Shown here piece after piece: positions 5,394 through 12,063 of a DNA stretch of 12,063 bases. The stretch covers positions 1 to 12,063 of the forward strand of contig SKVA01000064.1 in the NCBI GenBank assembly GCA_007129695.1. Reading direction: 5' to 3'. A program made the position numbers and the translations under genes. Source of the DNA: Spirochaetaceae bacterium (GTDB lineage: Bacteria > Spirochaetota > Spirochaetia > DSM-27196 > SLST01). The first letter of the stretch is position 1. Every line of letters starts with the position of its first letter. A model generated the notes under the pieces. That model was not told the DNA's origin and ran no database searches. It saw only the letters and a list, made by a program, of their open reading frames with translations.

Positions 5394-5395
5394 TC

Positions 5396-6472
5396 TCAAT
5401 CCAGACGGTCTGTGACACGGTCCGGATGTCCTCCCCGGCCGTGGCGGATGGAGTCGGCGATGCGATCACGAAGCTCGGGTAGTGGAAGCGGTGTAGCGTG
5501 TACCTTCCTGCACGGGTGCTCGGTCGGGCGACCGTCGCTCAGGTTGTGGTTTGCGACCGTCCGTTCGATCAACGCGCGCGCATCGTCGCGCGGAGAGTCG
5601 AAGGCCGATACGATCGCGTCGATAGCCGCGAGCGCCGGCACGAGCGCCGACTCGTACAGGTCGACGAAGCTCGACGTACGTGTGTCCGCCGGGTCGCACG
5701 GGTGCGCCCAGGGTTTCTGCTGCAGGTTCAACACGTCGATCTCCTGCGGTACTTCCAGAGGGTGCACGATCGACAGCCACCTCGAGCTCGATGCCTCGGC
5801 GTGGGCCTGCTCCCGGGCCAGTCCGCGCTCGAGAAAGGTCGTGTCGATCAGGTTCGTGAACCGGTAGTACCCGATCGTGTCCAGGTACGCGCTTTCGAGC
5901 CGACGTTCAAGGAGCCCATCGCGCTCGGCCTTGCGGTAGGTTTGGCGCAGCGCCGACGCGAACATCGCGACCCATTCCCCCGGAGGATTATCGCCGCAGT
6001 CGACCTGCGAGTGGAAGTCGATATCGTTCGGGTGGCATCCGCGATCGCGCCGCAGGAGCTCCACGTCGATCAGTCGCTCCAGAAACGGGTGCATCGAGCG
6101 GTAGCGCGTGGTCGCCGGGTCGTCCTGGTCGACCCACCCGGAATGAGCGTTGATGAACGGGTGCGTCGCACGGTCGAGGATCGCGTGACCCACGAATCCT
6201 ACAGCCCACGCGATCGGCCACGAATGGCGGCCGTAGCCATGAACGCGCGCCCAGTCTACCATGTGTGCTACTGCGCTACCGTATCCGTGGCGGTGCATCA
6301 GCGACCCGTATGCGAGCCCTGTCGGTCTGCGTCGCTGATTGTGGTAGAAGATATCGGGGCCCTGCGCGCCCAGAACCAGGTACCGTCGTAACGCGGGAGC
6401 GGCCAACGCGTCGAGACCGCTGTAACGGACGGTCCGCTCTGCAAACAGCAAGTGCGTGATGTGCGACGGCAT
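5396..6472 (-). CDS. Zinc-dependent phospholipase C family protein
   Basis: This 358-residue protein resembles the small zinc-dependent phospholipase C / S1-P1-like helical family. His-rich motifs fall where zinc ligands are expected: MPSHITHLLFAE at the N-terminus (His4, His7), GPDIFYH (38-44), LMHRHG (His60, His62) and GHAILDRATHPF with His96, Asp100 and His104 in x3 spacing. The first half matches the family core; the C-terminal half is not recognisable. There is no signal peptide or membrane segment, so it is probably cytosolic, unlike secreted toxin relatives, and its substrate is unknown. I chose the ATG at 6472 because family members begin MPSHxTH; in-frame ATGs at 6484 and 6520 add residues unlike the family. 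No good Shine-Dalgarno is seen. It is divergent from ackA (83 bases) and convergent with the sigma-54 region, and its terminator lies at 5126-5172. Confidence 0.8.
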   Translation of the reverse strand: MPSHITHLLFAERTVRYSGLDALAAPALRRYLVLGAQGPDIFYHNQRRRPTGLAYGSLMHRHGYGSAVAHMVDWARVHGYGRHSWPIAWAVGFVGHAILDRATHPFINAHSGWVDQDDPATTRYRSMHPFLERLIDVELLRRDRGCHPNDIDFHSQVDCGDNPPGEWVAMFASALRQTYRKAERDGLLERRLESAYLDTIGYYRFTNLIDTTFLERGLAREQAHAEASSSRWLSIVHPLEVPQEIDVLNLQQKPWAHPCDPADTRTSSFVDLYESALVPALAAIDAIVSAFDSPRDDARALIERTVANHNLSDGRPTEHPCRKVHATPLPLPELRDRIADSIRHGRGGHPDRVTDRLD

Positions 6473-6497
6473 GGTCGACAGCATACTACCGCGCGCG

Positions 6498-6514
6498 GCC
6501 GGTTGAAAACCGGC
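6498..6514. promoter_or_regulatory. Inverted repeat overlapping the ackA -35, possible operator
   Basis: GCCGGTT (6498-6504), a 3-base spacer, then AACCGGC (6508-6514) form a perfect 7-bp dyad. It covers the -35 hexamer of the proposed ackA promoter, and a further AACCGG copy lies at 6520-6525 in the spacer. The dyad is also 26-42 bases upstream of the divergent phospholipase start. This suits a repressor site controlling one or both genes, but no regulator is identified. Confidence 0.35.
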
Positions 6515-6531
6515 GCCCAAACCGGTAGAGT
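6503..6531 (+). promoter_or_regulatory. Candidate ackA promoter
   Basis: TTGAAA (6503-6508, 5 of 6) and TAGAGT (6526-6531, 4 of 6) are separated by 17 bases. The predicted start near 6538 leaves a leader of about 18 bases, with AAGGAG at 6545-6550 placed 5 bases before the ackA ATG at 6556. It would also drive the overlapping downstream gene. Confidence 0.55.
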
Positions 6532-6555
6532 TTCGCTACACGCCAAGGAGTTGTC

Positions 6556-7767
6556 ATGCCCACGTCGCGCGAGCCAGGTCAGAAGATCCTCGTCATCAAC
6601 TGCGGATCATCATCGCTTAAGTACGAGGTGTACGACATGCCGTCGCGACACAGTCTCGGCAAGGGGCTCGTCGATCGGATCGGTATCGACGACGGCTCGA
6701 TCACGCACGAAGGTGAGAACGGGAAGTACGAGCAGCAGACCGATATCCCGACGCACAAGCGCGCGATGGAGCTCGTGATCGACGCGCTGACCGACGAACA
6801 CAACGGTATCATCGGTGCGCTCGATGAGATCTCGGGTGTCGGCCATCGCGTCGTGCACGGCGGTGAGGCGTACTCGGCATCGGTGATCATCGACGCGGAC
6901 GTCGAGGCCGCGATCGAGCGCAACATCGAACTCGCGCCGATCCACAACCCGGCGAACCTCACCGGTATACGCGAGGCGCGCGCGGTTTTTCCGAAGCAGA
7001 ACCACGTCGCAGTGTTCGACACTGCGTTCCACCAGACGATTCCCCCTGCCGCGTACCTCTACGGTCTGCCTCGTGAGCTCTACGACAAGTACCGTATCCG
7101 CAGGTACGGATTCCACGGGACGAGCCACCGCTACGTCGCGAACCAGGCTGCCGTGCTGTGCAAGCGCTCGCCCGACAACACGAACCTGATCACGTGCCAC
7201 CTTGGCAACGGGTGCTCGGTGACCGCTATCAAGAACGGCCGCTCGATCGATACGTCGATGGGATTCACTCCGCTCGAAGGGCTTGTGATGGGAACACGGT
7301 CGGGGGACATCGATCCGGCGATCATCTTCTTCCTGCTCGAGCGTGGCATGACGCCGGATGAGCTCAACACGATGCTCAATAAGGCGAGCGGGCTCAAGGG
7401 CTTGAGCGGTATCTCGAATGATCTTCGCGACATCGAAGAGGCGGCCGAGCTCGGCGACCGTAACGCTGCCGACGCGCTCGACGTGTACGCGCACAAGGTC
7501 AGACAGTACATCGGCGCGTACGCGGCGGAGATCGTGAAGGTCGACATCCTCGTGTTCACCGGCGGGGTCGGGCAGTTCGGTACCCGGATGCGCGAGCGTA
7601 TCTGCCGACGCCTGGAGAACCTCGGCATCGTGATGGACTACCGGCGTAACCTGGAGAATGGCCCACGCGCCGGGGTCATCTCGATGGACTACTCGCCGAC
7701 GACCATCGTCGTGCAGCCGACCAACGAAGAGCTGCAGATAGCGATCGACACGTTTGGGCTCCTCTGA
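6556..7767 (+). CDS. ackA: Acetate kinase
   Basis: The 403-residue protein has full acetate kinase length and belongs to the ASKHA fold. It interconverts acetyl phosphate plus ADP with acetate plus ATP, a substrate-level ATP step of fermentation. Motifs in order are ILVINCGSSSLK (11-22, with Asn15), GHRVVHGG, PIHNPANL, VFDTAFHQTIP, RRYGFHGTSHRYV, LITCHLGNGCSV, DTSMGFTPLEGLVMGTRSGDID as a continuous conserved stretch, GLKGLSGISNDLRD, and the C-terminal VFTGGVGQFG adenosine-binding loop. AAGGAG lies 5 bases before the ATG. No phosphotransacetylase gene adjoins it. Instead the DUF2779 gene starts inside its last codons, so the two are probably translationally coupled. Identification is secure. 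Confidence 0.97.
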   Translation: MPTSREPGQKILVINCGSSSLKYEVYDMPSRHSLGKGLVDRIGIDDGSITHEGENGKYEQQTDIPTHKRAMELVIDALTDEHNGIIGALDEISGVGHRVVHGGEAYSASVIIDADVEAAIERNIELAPIHNPANLTGIREARAVFPKQNHVAVFDTAFHQTIPPAAYLYGLPRELYDKYRIRRYGFHGTSHRYVANQAAVLCKRSPDNTNLITCHLGNGCSVTAIKNGRSIDTSMGFTPLEGLVMGTRSGDIDPAIIFFLLERGMTPDELNTMLNKASGLKGLSGISNDLRDIEEAAELGDRNAADALDVYAHKVRQYIGAYAAEIVKVDILVFTGGVGQFGTRMRERICRRLENLGIVMDYRRNLENGPRAGVISMDYSPTTIVVQPTNEELQIAIDTFGLL

Positions 7768-9214
7768 CGTAACGATCACACAGGACGACTACCGACTCTT
7801 CCTGCGCTGTCCGCGGTCGCTCCACCGACGGCTGATCGGTGAACAGATCGCGGACGCCAATCCGGCCGACGCGCTCTATCCCGTTCGGTCGGAGCGCGAG
7901 CACGTGCGCGAGGTAGCTCGGCGGCTGTACGCGCCGCTTGTGTCCGACTCCGGGGAGGTCGACGTGAGAGTGGCGCGCCCTCCGTTTGCCGCGCGGGTCG
8001 ATCTCCTTCATCCGCAGAAGCCCGACGGGATCGCCGCGGTCTTCGTGCGCGACGCGACAAGCATCAAGGGTTCGTATTTGGTCGACGCCGCTTTGGTCCG
8101 GTATTGCTGGCCCGACGAGCACCTCTCGAAGCTCTTCATATGTCATGTTCGCAAGGAGTACGAGCGACACGGCGCCGTCGACCCCGATGCCTGTCTTGCG
8201 GTTCACGATGTGACGCGCCGGGTCGACAAGCTGCTGGCGACCGAGCGCGATGCGCTCGACGCGCTCGCGTCGCTCCTGGCCGACGACCCGCTACTGTCGC
8301 GGTTCGCCGATGCGGTGTGCGATCGTCCTTCGTCGTGTCCGGTGTGCGGCGCCGATCGCTCACAACCGCCCGCCGATCACGTGTCGACGCTCTACCGCGG
8401 CGGCGCGCTGGTCAAGGAGCTCACCGACGACGGGTACGCCTCTCTGGTTGATGTCCCGCCCGAACGGCTCGTCCATCCCCGCCAACGGATTCAGCAGCAC
8501 GCGGTGACGCACCGGACGCCGCACGTGAACCACGAGGCGCTCGGCGGGTTCATGGACCGACTCGTCTATCCGCTGGTCTACCTCGACTTCGAAGCGACGT
8601 GTACGGCGATTCCGCCGTACGATCGCGTGCGTGCGTGGGAGCACATACCGTATCTGTTCTCCGTTCATCGGGAGCCTGCCGCCGGAGCCGCGTTGACCCA
8701 CGATTGCTTCGTGATGCGCCCGGGACACGACGACCGGATCGAGCTTGCCAATCGGCTGTGCGTCGCCCTCGGCGATTCGGGGAGCGTTGTGGTCTACAGC
8801 GCCGGTTTCGAGCGTGGAATCCTCGCGCGACTCGCCGAAGTGGTGCCCGAGTGCACCGCGCGGCTCACCGACGCGATCGACAGGATCGTCGATCTCCTTG
8901 ACCCGTTCAACCAGTTCAGCTACTACCACCCCGAGCAGCGCGGCAAGGTCAGTCTGAAGACGATCTTGCCGCTGCTGTCGACCGATGGCTACGCCAACCT
9001 GTCGATCAGCGACGGGTACGCTGCGAACCGGGCGTACCGCTACCTCTGCGAGCGCGCGAATGATCCGGAATACGACCCGGCGGCTGCGTCTGCGCTGATC
9101 GACGACCTGGCCGAGTACTGCACGATGGATACGCTCGCGATGGTCCGAGTTATGGCGCGTCTGCGCGGCATCATGGGCGAACCGGGCCGCTTATGGCGAC
9201 CCGGTAGAGAGTGA
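7754..9214 (+). CDS. DUF2779 family protein: nuclease-like N-terminus plus DEDD exonuclease-like domain
   Basis: This 486-residue protein matches my memory of the DUF2779 family. The N-terminal half resembles a Cas4-like PD-(D/E)xK fold: RCPRSL (Cys19), Asp83 in VDLL, then VFVRDATSIKGSYLVDAALV, where relatives have a glutamate-x-lysine followed by STS. Here Phe97 and Arg99 stand at those positions, so the site may be dead. Cys189, Cys195 and Cys198 (CDRPSSCPVC), with Cys19, could hold a metal or Fe-S cluster. The C-terminal half looks like a DEDD-type RNase H-fold exonuclease: YLDFEAT (Asp278, Glu280), VVYSAGFERGIL, RIVDLLDPFNQFSYYHP, and EYCTMD (Tyr455-x3-Asp459). Its biological role is unknown. 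The TTG at 7754 is the only reasonable start: an in-frame stop lies at 7739-7741 and later starts would lose Cys19. It overlaps ackA by 14 bases. Confidence 0.8.
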   Translation: MGSSDVTITQDDYRLFLRCPRSLHRRLIGEQIADANPADALYPVRSEREHVREVARRLYAPLVSDSGEVDVRVARPPFAARVDLLHPQKPDGIAAVFVRDATSIKGSYLVDAALVRYCWPDEHLSKLFICHVRKEYERHGAVDPDACLAVHDVTRRVDKLLATERDALDALASLLADDPLLSRFADAVCDRPSSCPVCGADRSQPPADHVSTLYRGGALVKELTDDGYASLVDVPPERLVHPRQRIQQHAVTHRTPHVNHEALGGFMDRLVYPLVYLDFEATCTAIPPYDRVRAWEHIPYLFSVHREPAAGAALTHDCFVMRPGHDDRIELANRLCVALGDSGSVVVYSAGFERGILARLAEVVPECTARLTDAIDRIVDLLDPFNQFSYYHPEQRGKVSLKTILPLLSTDGYANLSISDGYAANRAYRYLCERANDPEYDPAAASALIDDLAEYCTMDTLAMVRVMARLRGIMGEPGRLWRPGRE

Positions 9215-9223
9215 TCTGCTTGG

Positions 9224-11182
9224 CTACTCGAAAAGCGCCGCGATCTCGCCCGCGTACTTTGACGCGACCACGTGCCGCTTGACTTCCTGTTTCTGCGACA
9301 GTTCGTCTCCTATCGTCAACGGCCCCGGAATCAGCGCAAACGGCCCGATTCGCTCAAACGCACGGAACCCGTTCTTTGCGCTCACGGTTTCACGGATGAG
9401 CGTCGCGAATCGCGCGCGGATCGCTTCGTCTGCAAGGAGCGCGACGTCGTACGCCGGATCACCGTCAACGACGCTCTGTTCGACCGCGAGCCGGAGTACC
9501 GCGTCGGGATTGGGTACGATCAGCAATCCCAGGTTCCGCTGATCCTGGCCCTGAAGGATCGCGTGATCGATCAGATCGCTCTCCTGGAGCTTCTGCTCGA
9601 TCGGAAGCGGCTCAACGTTCTCTCCGCCGCGGAGCACGATCGTGTCCTTGTACCGACCCGTGATCCGTAGCTCATTGTCGTGCGTGAGCATCCCCAGGTC
9701 GCCGGTGTTGATCCACCCGTCCGCATTGAGTACCGACGCGGTCAGCTCGGGCTGCTTGTAGTAGCCCTTCATGACCTGAGGCCCCCGCGCCATGATCACG
9801 CCCTGTTTTCCCGGGGGGAGCGGTGCTCCAGCGTCGTCGACGATCGTGATCTGCGTCTCGGGAAAGACCGGGCCGACGGTGCCGGCAACCGGATGCCGCT
9901 GCGCGCGCACCGCGAGGACCGGTCCCGTCTCGGTCAGGCCGTAGCCTTCGAGGAGCAGGATCCCTGCCGCCTGGAAGAACGCGTCTACACCCGGGGGCAG
10001 CGCCCCGCCGCCGGAGATACCCGCGACGAATCGACCGCCGAGCTTCTGGCGGATCTTTCCGAACACGAGCAGTCCGCCGAGCGCGCGAAGCGGGTAGAGT
10101 GCGAGCCACGGCACGATTGCTGTGGCAGCGTCGACTACGCGGCTTCGTTTCGTGAACCGGGGCAACCGGCCGCGCAGCTTGTTGTTCAGCATGGCGTGGG
10201 CGCTACCGATCGCGACAAAGAAGCCAAACAGCGCCTGCTTGACCGCGCTCTGCGTCTTGACGTTGCGGTAGATGCCCGTCTGCACGGCTTCCCAGATGCG
10301 GGGCACCGACGCCATCCACGTAGGCCGGACCGTCTGCAGGTCGGCGAGCATCACGTGCCCGACCGGCTTGGAGTAGGCGAGGCACGACGCCGAGCCGATC
10401 GCGACGTACTGCATGATCCGCTCGAAGCTGTGCCAGACCGGCAGCACGCACAGCCAGATGTCACCGGCTCCGACTTCGATGAGATCCGGGACGTGTCGGA
10501 CCTGATGGAGGAAGTTGCCGTGCGTGAGCATCACGCCCTTCGGCGTGCCGGTCGTCCCCGATGTGAAGATCAGCGTCGCGACATCGTCGGCCTCACCGCG
10601 TTCGCGGCACTCGGCAACCGCGTCGGGCCGGCTCTCCAGGAGCTCCCGTCCGCGCTGTTCGACCTCATCGATCGTGAGGATCTGTACGGAACCCGCCGCG
10701 CCGTACTCGGCGGCGATCTCGCCGACGAGTCGGTCGCGGGCATCGGTGTCAAGAAAGGTGATCAGACGGGTGAGTTTCGGTGTTTGCTTGATCGTCGAGA
10801 CGATCTTGCGAACCTGCGCCGCGTCCTCTACGAAGGCGGTGCTGCAATCGGCGTAGTCCAGAATGTACGCAAGCTCGTGCGCCGGCGTATCATTGCCGCG
10901 CGGCACGTCGGCAGCTCCGATCGACAACGTCGCAAGGTCGGCGACGAGCCACTCGCCGCGGTTCTCCGCGACAAGTCCGACGTGATCTCCCCGTTCGATC
11001 CCGAGCGACAGCAGCCCGGCCGCGCATCGCTCGACGATGTCACGAAGCTCCGCGTACGTGCGGGTCTGAAACCCGGGCGAGGGGTCACCGGAGGTTCGGT
11101 GGGGGGGGCGAAGCATCTGTGCCGGATAGTCGCCGTGCGTGCGCGCGACTTCCTGGAGCGTGAGTGGGATGGTTGGTTTCAT
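9224..11182 (-). CDS. fadD: Long-chain acyl-CoA synthetase (AMP-forming)
   Basis: The 652-residue protein is a long-form member of the ANL adenylating superfamily. It activates fatty acids to acyl-AMP and then acyl-CoA, for lipid synthesis or uptake. Seen motifs: the phosphate-binding loop IFTSGTTGTPKG (about 205-216), VLPVWHSFER, GISGGGALPP, EGYGLTETGP, GWINTGDLG, RITGRYKDTIVLRGGENVEP and, near the C-terminus, SQKQEVKRHVV with the region expected to hold the catalytic lysine. A stretch of about 50 residues around LALYPLRALGGLLVFGKIR is typical of the long ACSL-like subgroup and may associate with membrane. The symbol is by family; chain-length preference cannot be told. AGGA lies 3 bases before the ATG, closer than ideal. 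Codons 25-28 contain a run of eight C's. Its stop is 9 bases from the convergent DUF2779 stop. Confidence 0.92.
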   Translation of the reverse strand: MKPTIPLTLQEVARTHGDYPAQMLRPPHRTSGDPSPGFQTRTYAELRDIVERCAAGLLSLGIERGDHVGLVAENRGEWLVADLATLSIGAADVPRGNDTPAHELAYILDYADCSTAFVEDAAQVRKIVSTIKQTPKLTRLITFLDTDARDRLVGEIAAEYGAAGSVQILTIDEVEQRGRELLESRPDAVAECRERGEADDVATLIFTSGTTGTPKGVMLTHGNFLHQVRHVPDLIEVGAGDIWLCVLPVWHSFERIMQYVAIGSASCLAYSKPVGHVMLADLQTVRPTWMASVPRIWEAVQTGIYRNVKTQSAVKQALFGFFVAIGSAHAMLNNKLRGRLPRFTKRSRVVDAATAIVPWLALYPLRALGGLLVFGKIRQKLGGRFVAGISGGGALPPGVDAFFQAAGILLLEGYGLTETGPVLAVRAQRHPVAGTVGPVFPETQITIVDDAGAPLPPGKQGVIMARGPQVMKGYYKQPELTASVLNADGWINTGDLGMLTHDNELRITGRYKDTIVLRGGENVEPLPIEQKLQESDLIDHAILQGQDQRNLGLLIVPNPDAVLRLAVEQSVVDGDPAYDVALLADEAIRARFATLIRETVSAKNGFRAFERIGPFALIPGPLTIGDELSQKQEVKRHVVASKYAGEIAALFE

Positions 11183-11229
11183 CGTTCCTACCTGGTCAGT
11201 TTCCGGGGAGATGCGCCCGGGTGGACGCC

Positions 11230-11261
11230 AAAAAAAAGCCGCCTCGTCGCCGAGGCGGCTT
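11230..11261 (-). terminator. Strong intrinsic terminator
   Basis: On the minus strand AAGCCGCCTCG and its complement (11251-11261 with 11236-11246) form an 11-bp perfect stem with a 4-base loop. The T-run, eight long, is the complement of 11230-11237; its first two bases pair in the base of the stem. It lies 18 bases past the stop of the gene ending at 11279, insulating fadD from it. fadD therefore needs its own promoter within 11183-11229. I could not pick out a convincing one. Confidence 0.92.
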
Positions 11262-11278
11262 ACTGACGATTCGCTCGC

Positions 11279-12063
11279 CTATCGGCGGCTCACCGTGAAG
11301 TCAGTGAAGTTCACCGCAAGGCTGTTCGTCCGAAGCGATACGTAGTTGCCGCGCAGGACCTGAGCGTCGAGCGGAACTTCGAACCAGAGTCCGGGAGCCG
11401 TGGGGTCTTCGACCAGCACCAGACCGGTGGAGTAGTTCACGCGGATCCGGATCCGGACCGGCTCGACCAGGAACGCTTCAAGATCGGCGATCGACAGGTT
11501 GATGCCGACCTCGGCGAGTGCACCCAGGATGTCTGTGTTGTACGGACCGTCCATAACCGCCATGGCGGTGTTCGATCGGCTGCGGTAGACCTGTCCGCGG
11601 AATCCGAAGTGTTCCGGGTTGTTGCGCAGCGTGCTCGTGCGCGTATCAAGGTTCAGCCACAGGAGGTACGAGTTACCTGCTCCCCATGCAAGGCGTGGTG
11701 GGCTGCTGTCGACACCGACCTGAATTCCGAATCCAGCGTGCAGCTGCTGCGCGCGAAGCGCCGCTGCGTCTGCGAAGCCACCGGCCTGGTAGCGAACGTT
11801 GAACGAAATCTCGATCTCGCCGGTCTGTGGGACGTTTCGAAGCATGCGGTCAGCGCGAGCGAGTCCCGTCGTGACGTCGCTCTGCGTGAACATGCCGCCA
11901 CGGATACCCCACGAACCGAATGCCGGCTGCCAGTCGCCGAGCGTCTGGAAGTTGTACCCGGCGTCACTGATCCGGTCGTCAGGCATGCTGCCGTCGCTGC
12001 CCTGGTGGGAAAATGTCCCCGTCTCGCCCATATCGAGGCTGTGGCAGCGCGCCGCTTCTTCCA
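11279..12063 (-). CDS. Unrecognised, probably beta-rich protein (5' end outside window)
   Basis: The frame ends in TAG at 11279-11281 and stays open to the right edge, giving 261 codons. An internal ATG at 12031 is unlikely to be the start, because ten in-frame residues upstream (EEAARCHSLD) run on without a stop and no ribosome binding site is seen. The visible part is rich in alternating hydrophobic and polar residues and aromatic-glycine turns: GDWQPAFGSWGIRGGMFTQ, EIEISFNVRYQAGG, LHAGFGIQVG and a terminal FTDFTVSRR. This pattern suggests a jelly-roll or LamG/concanavalin-like carbohydrate- or ligand-binding domain, perhaps exported, but the N-terminus that would show a signal peptide is missing. 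I do not recognise the family. The strong terminator at 11230-11261 ends its transcript. Confidence 0.7.
   Translation of the reverse strand, partial: EEAARCHSLDMGETGTFSHQGSDGSMPDDRISDAGYNFQTLGDWQPAFGSWGIRGGMFTQSDVTTGLARADRMLRNVPQTGEIEISFNVRYQAGGFADAAALRAQQLHAGFGIQVGVDSSPPRLAWGAGNSYLLWLNLDTRTSTLRNNPEHFGFRGQVYRSRSNTAMAVMDGPYNTDILGALAEVGINLSIADLEAFLVEPVRIRIRVNYSTGLVLVEDPTAPGLWFEVPLDAQVLRGNYVSLRTNSLAVNFTDFTVSRR

Larger units (their letters stand above)
4958..5395. other. 438-base gene-free regulatory region
   Basis: Between the sigma-54 regulator and the convergent phospholipase gene there is no reading frame with a ribosome binding site or typical coding character. The region holds part of the TGCAT box cluster, the sigma-54 promoter, two plus-strand hairpins, the minus-strand terminator and the 194-base inverted-repeat element. 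Its first 120 bases look less GC-rich than the neighbouring genes. Comparison by eye with tmRNA, RNase P RNA, SRP RNA and common riboswitch core motifs gave no match on either strand. Confidence 0.75.

Noticed and set aside
5100..5395. Known RNA families (tmRNA, RNase P RNA, SRP RNA, 6S RNA, common riboswitches)
   Set aside because: None of the conserved core motifs I know is present on either strand. 6S RNA cannot be excluded by length alone, but the interior forms several hairpins rather than one long rod with a central bubble.
5196..5397. Target-site duplication around the 194-base element
   Set aside because: No matching 2-9 base direct repeats flank the arms, whether the ends are set at 5200/5393 or shifted by one base.
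5182..5415. 77-codon plus-strand frame (TTG, or ATG at 5185) downstream of the sigma-54 promoter
   Set aside because: It could in principle be the sigma-54 target, but it has no Shine-Dalgarno, lacks the GC bias at third positions seen in neighbours, runs through the inverted-repeat element and overlaps the phospholipase 3' end.
5498..6391. 297-codon plus-strand frame opposite the phospholipase gene
   Set aside because: The minus-strand frame has ordered His/Asp family motifs. This one is Arg/Val-rich and lacks a start signal.
6610..7779. 389-codon open frame on the minus strand opposite ackA
   Set aside because: ackA on the other strand is unmistakable. The antisense product is Arg/Asp/Val-rich without motifs, as expected of a shadow frame.
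9680..11266. 528-codon open frame on the plus strand opposite the acyl-CoA ligase
   Set aside because: It is the antisense shadow of a clear ANL-family gene in GC-rich DNA, has no ribosome binding site and its product has no family motifs.

Overview
The window is dense, GC-rich bacterial DNA (about 60% GC or more by eye). It carries ten protein genes, two cut by the window edges, and one gene-free region of 438 bases that holds its most unusual content. No tRNA, rRNA, CRISPR array or recognisable insertion sequence was found. A free-living spirochaete (Spirochaetota) is the best guess: rpsD stands alone without cysteines or a ribosomal-protein operon, and there is an RsbW-type ATPase fused to a cyclic-nucleotide domain, a long-form FadD and a small zinc-dependent phospholipase C family protein. 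This is inference, with low to moderate confidence.

Layout: (1) 1-207, low-complexity C-terminal tail of an unknown protein. (2) 314-3228, plus strand: rpsD with its own promoter, metF, and a three-part regulator (pseudo-receiver, anti-sigma-type ATPase, cyclic-nucleotide-binding domain). (3) 3229-3465, minus strand: a small CxxC heavy-metal-associated protein whose stop codon abuts that of the regulator. (4) 3554-4957, plus strand: an orphan sigma-54-dependent response regulator, divergent from the metal protein. (5) 4958-5395: no convincing gene, but a full-consensus sigma-54 promoter, four TGCAT boxes where an enhancer would lie, strong hairpins, a minus-strand intrinsic terminator, and a 194-base element bounded by 22-base inverted arms. 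(6) 5396-6472, minus strand: phospholipase C family protein. (7) 6556-9214, plus strand: ackA overlapped by a DUF2779 family gene. (8) 9224-11182, minus strand: long-chain acyl-CoA ligase. (9) 11279-12063, minus strand: 3' part of an unknown, probably beta-rich protein, followed by a textbook terminator.

The most interesting hypothesis is a self-contained regulatory module at 3554-5395. The sigma-54 activator is followed on the same strand by a sigma-54 promoter with no convincing protein gene behind it. Its transcript would be a short structured RNA or an antisense RNA to the 3' UTR of the phospholipase-family mRNA. The arrangement recalls sigma-54-driven small RNAs next to their activator, such as qrr1 and luxO in Vibrio. 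A second theme is that metF, the metal-binding gene and the response regulator lack a good Shine-Dalgarno site and have a -10-like hexamer 5 to 7 bases before the start codon, as expected for leaderless transcripts. rpsD and ackA have ordinary Shine-Dalgarno sites.
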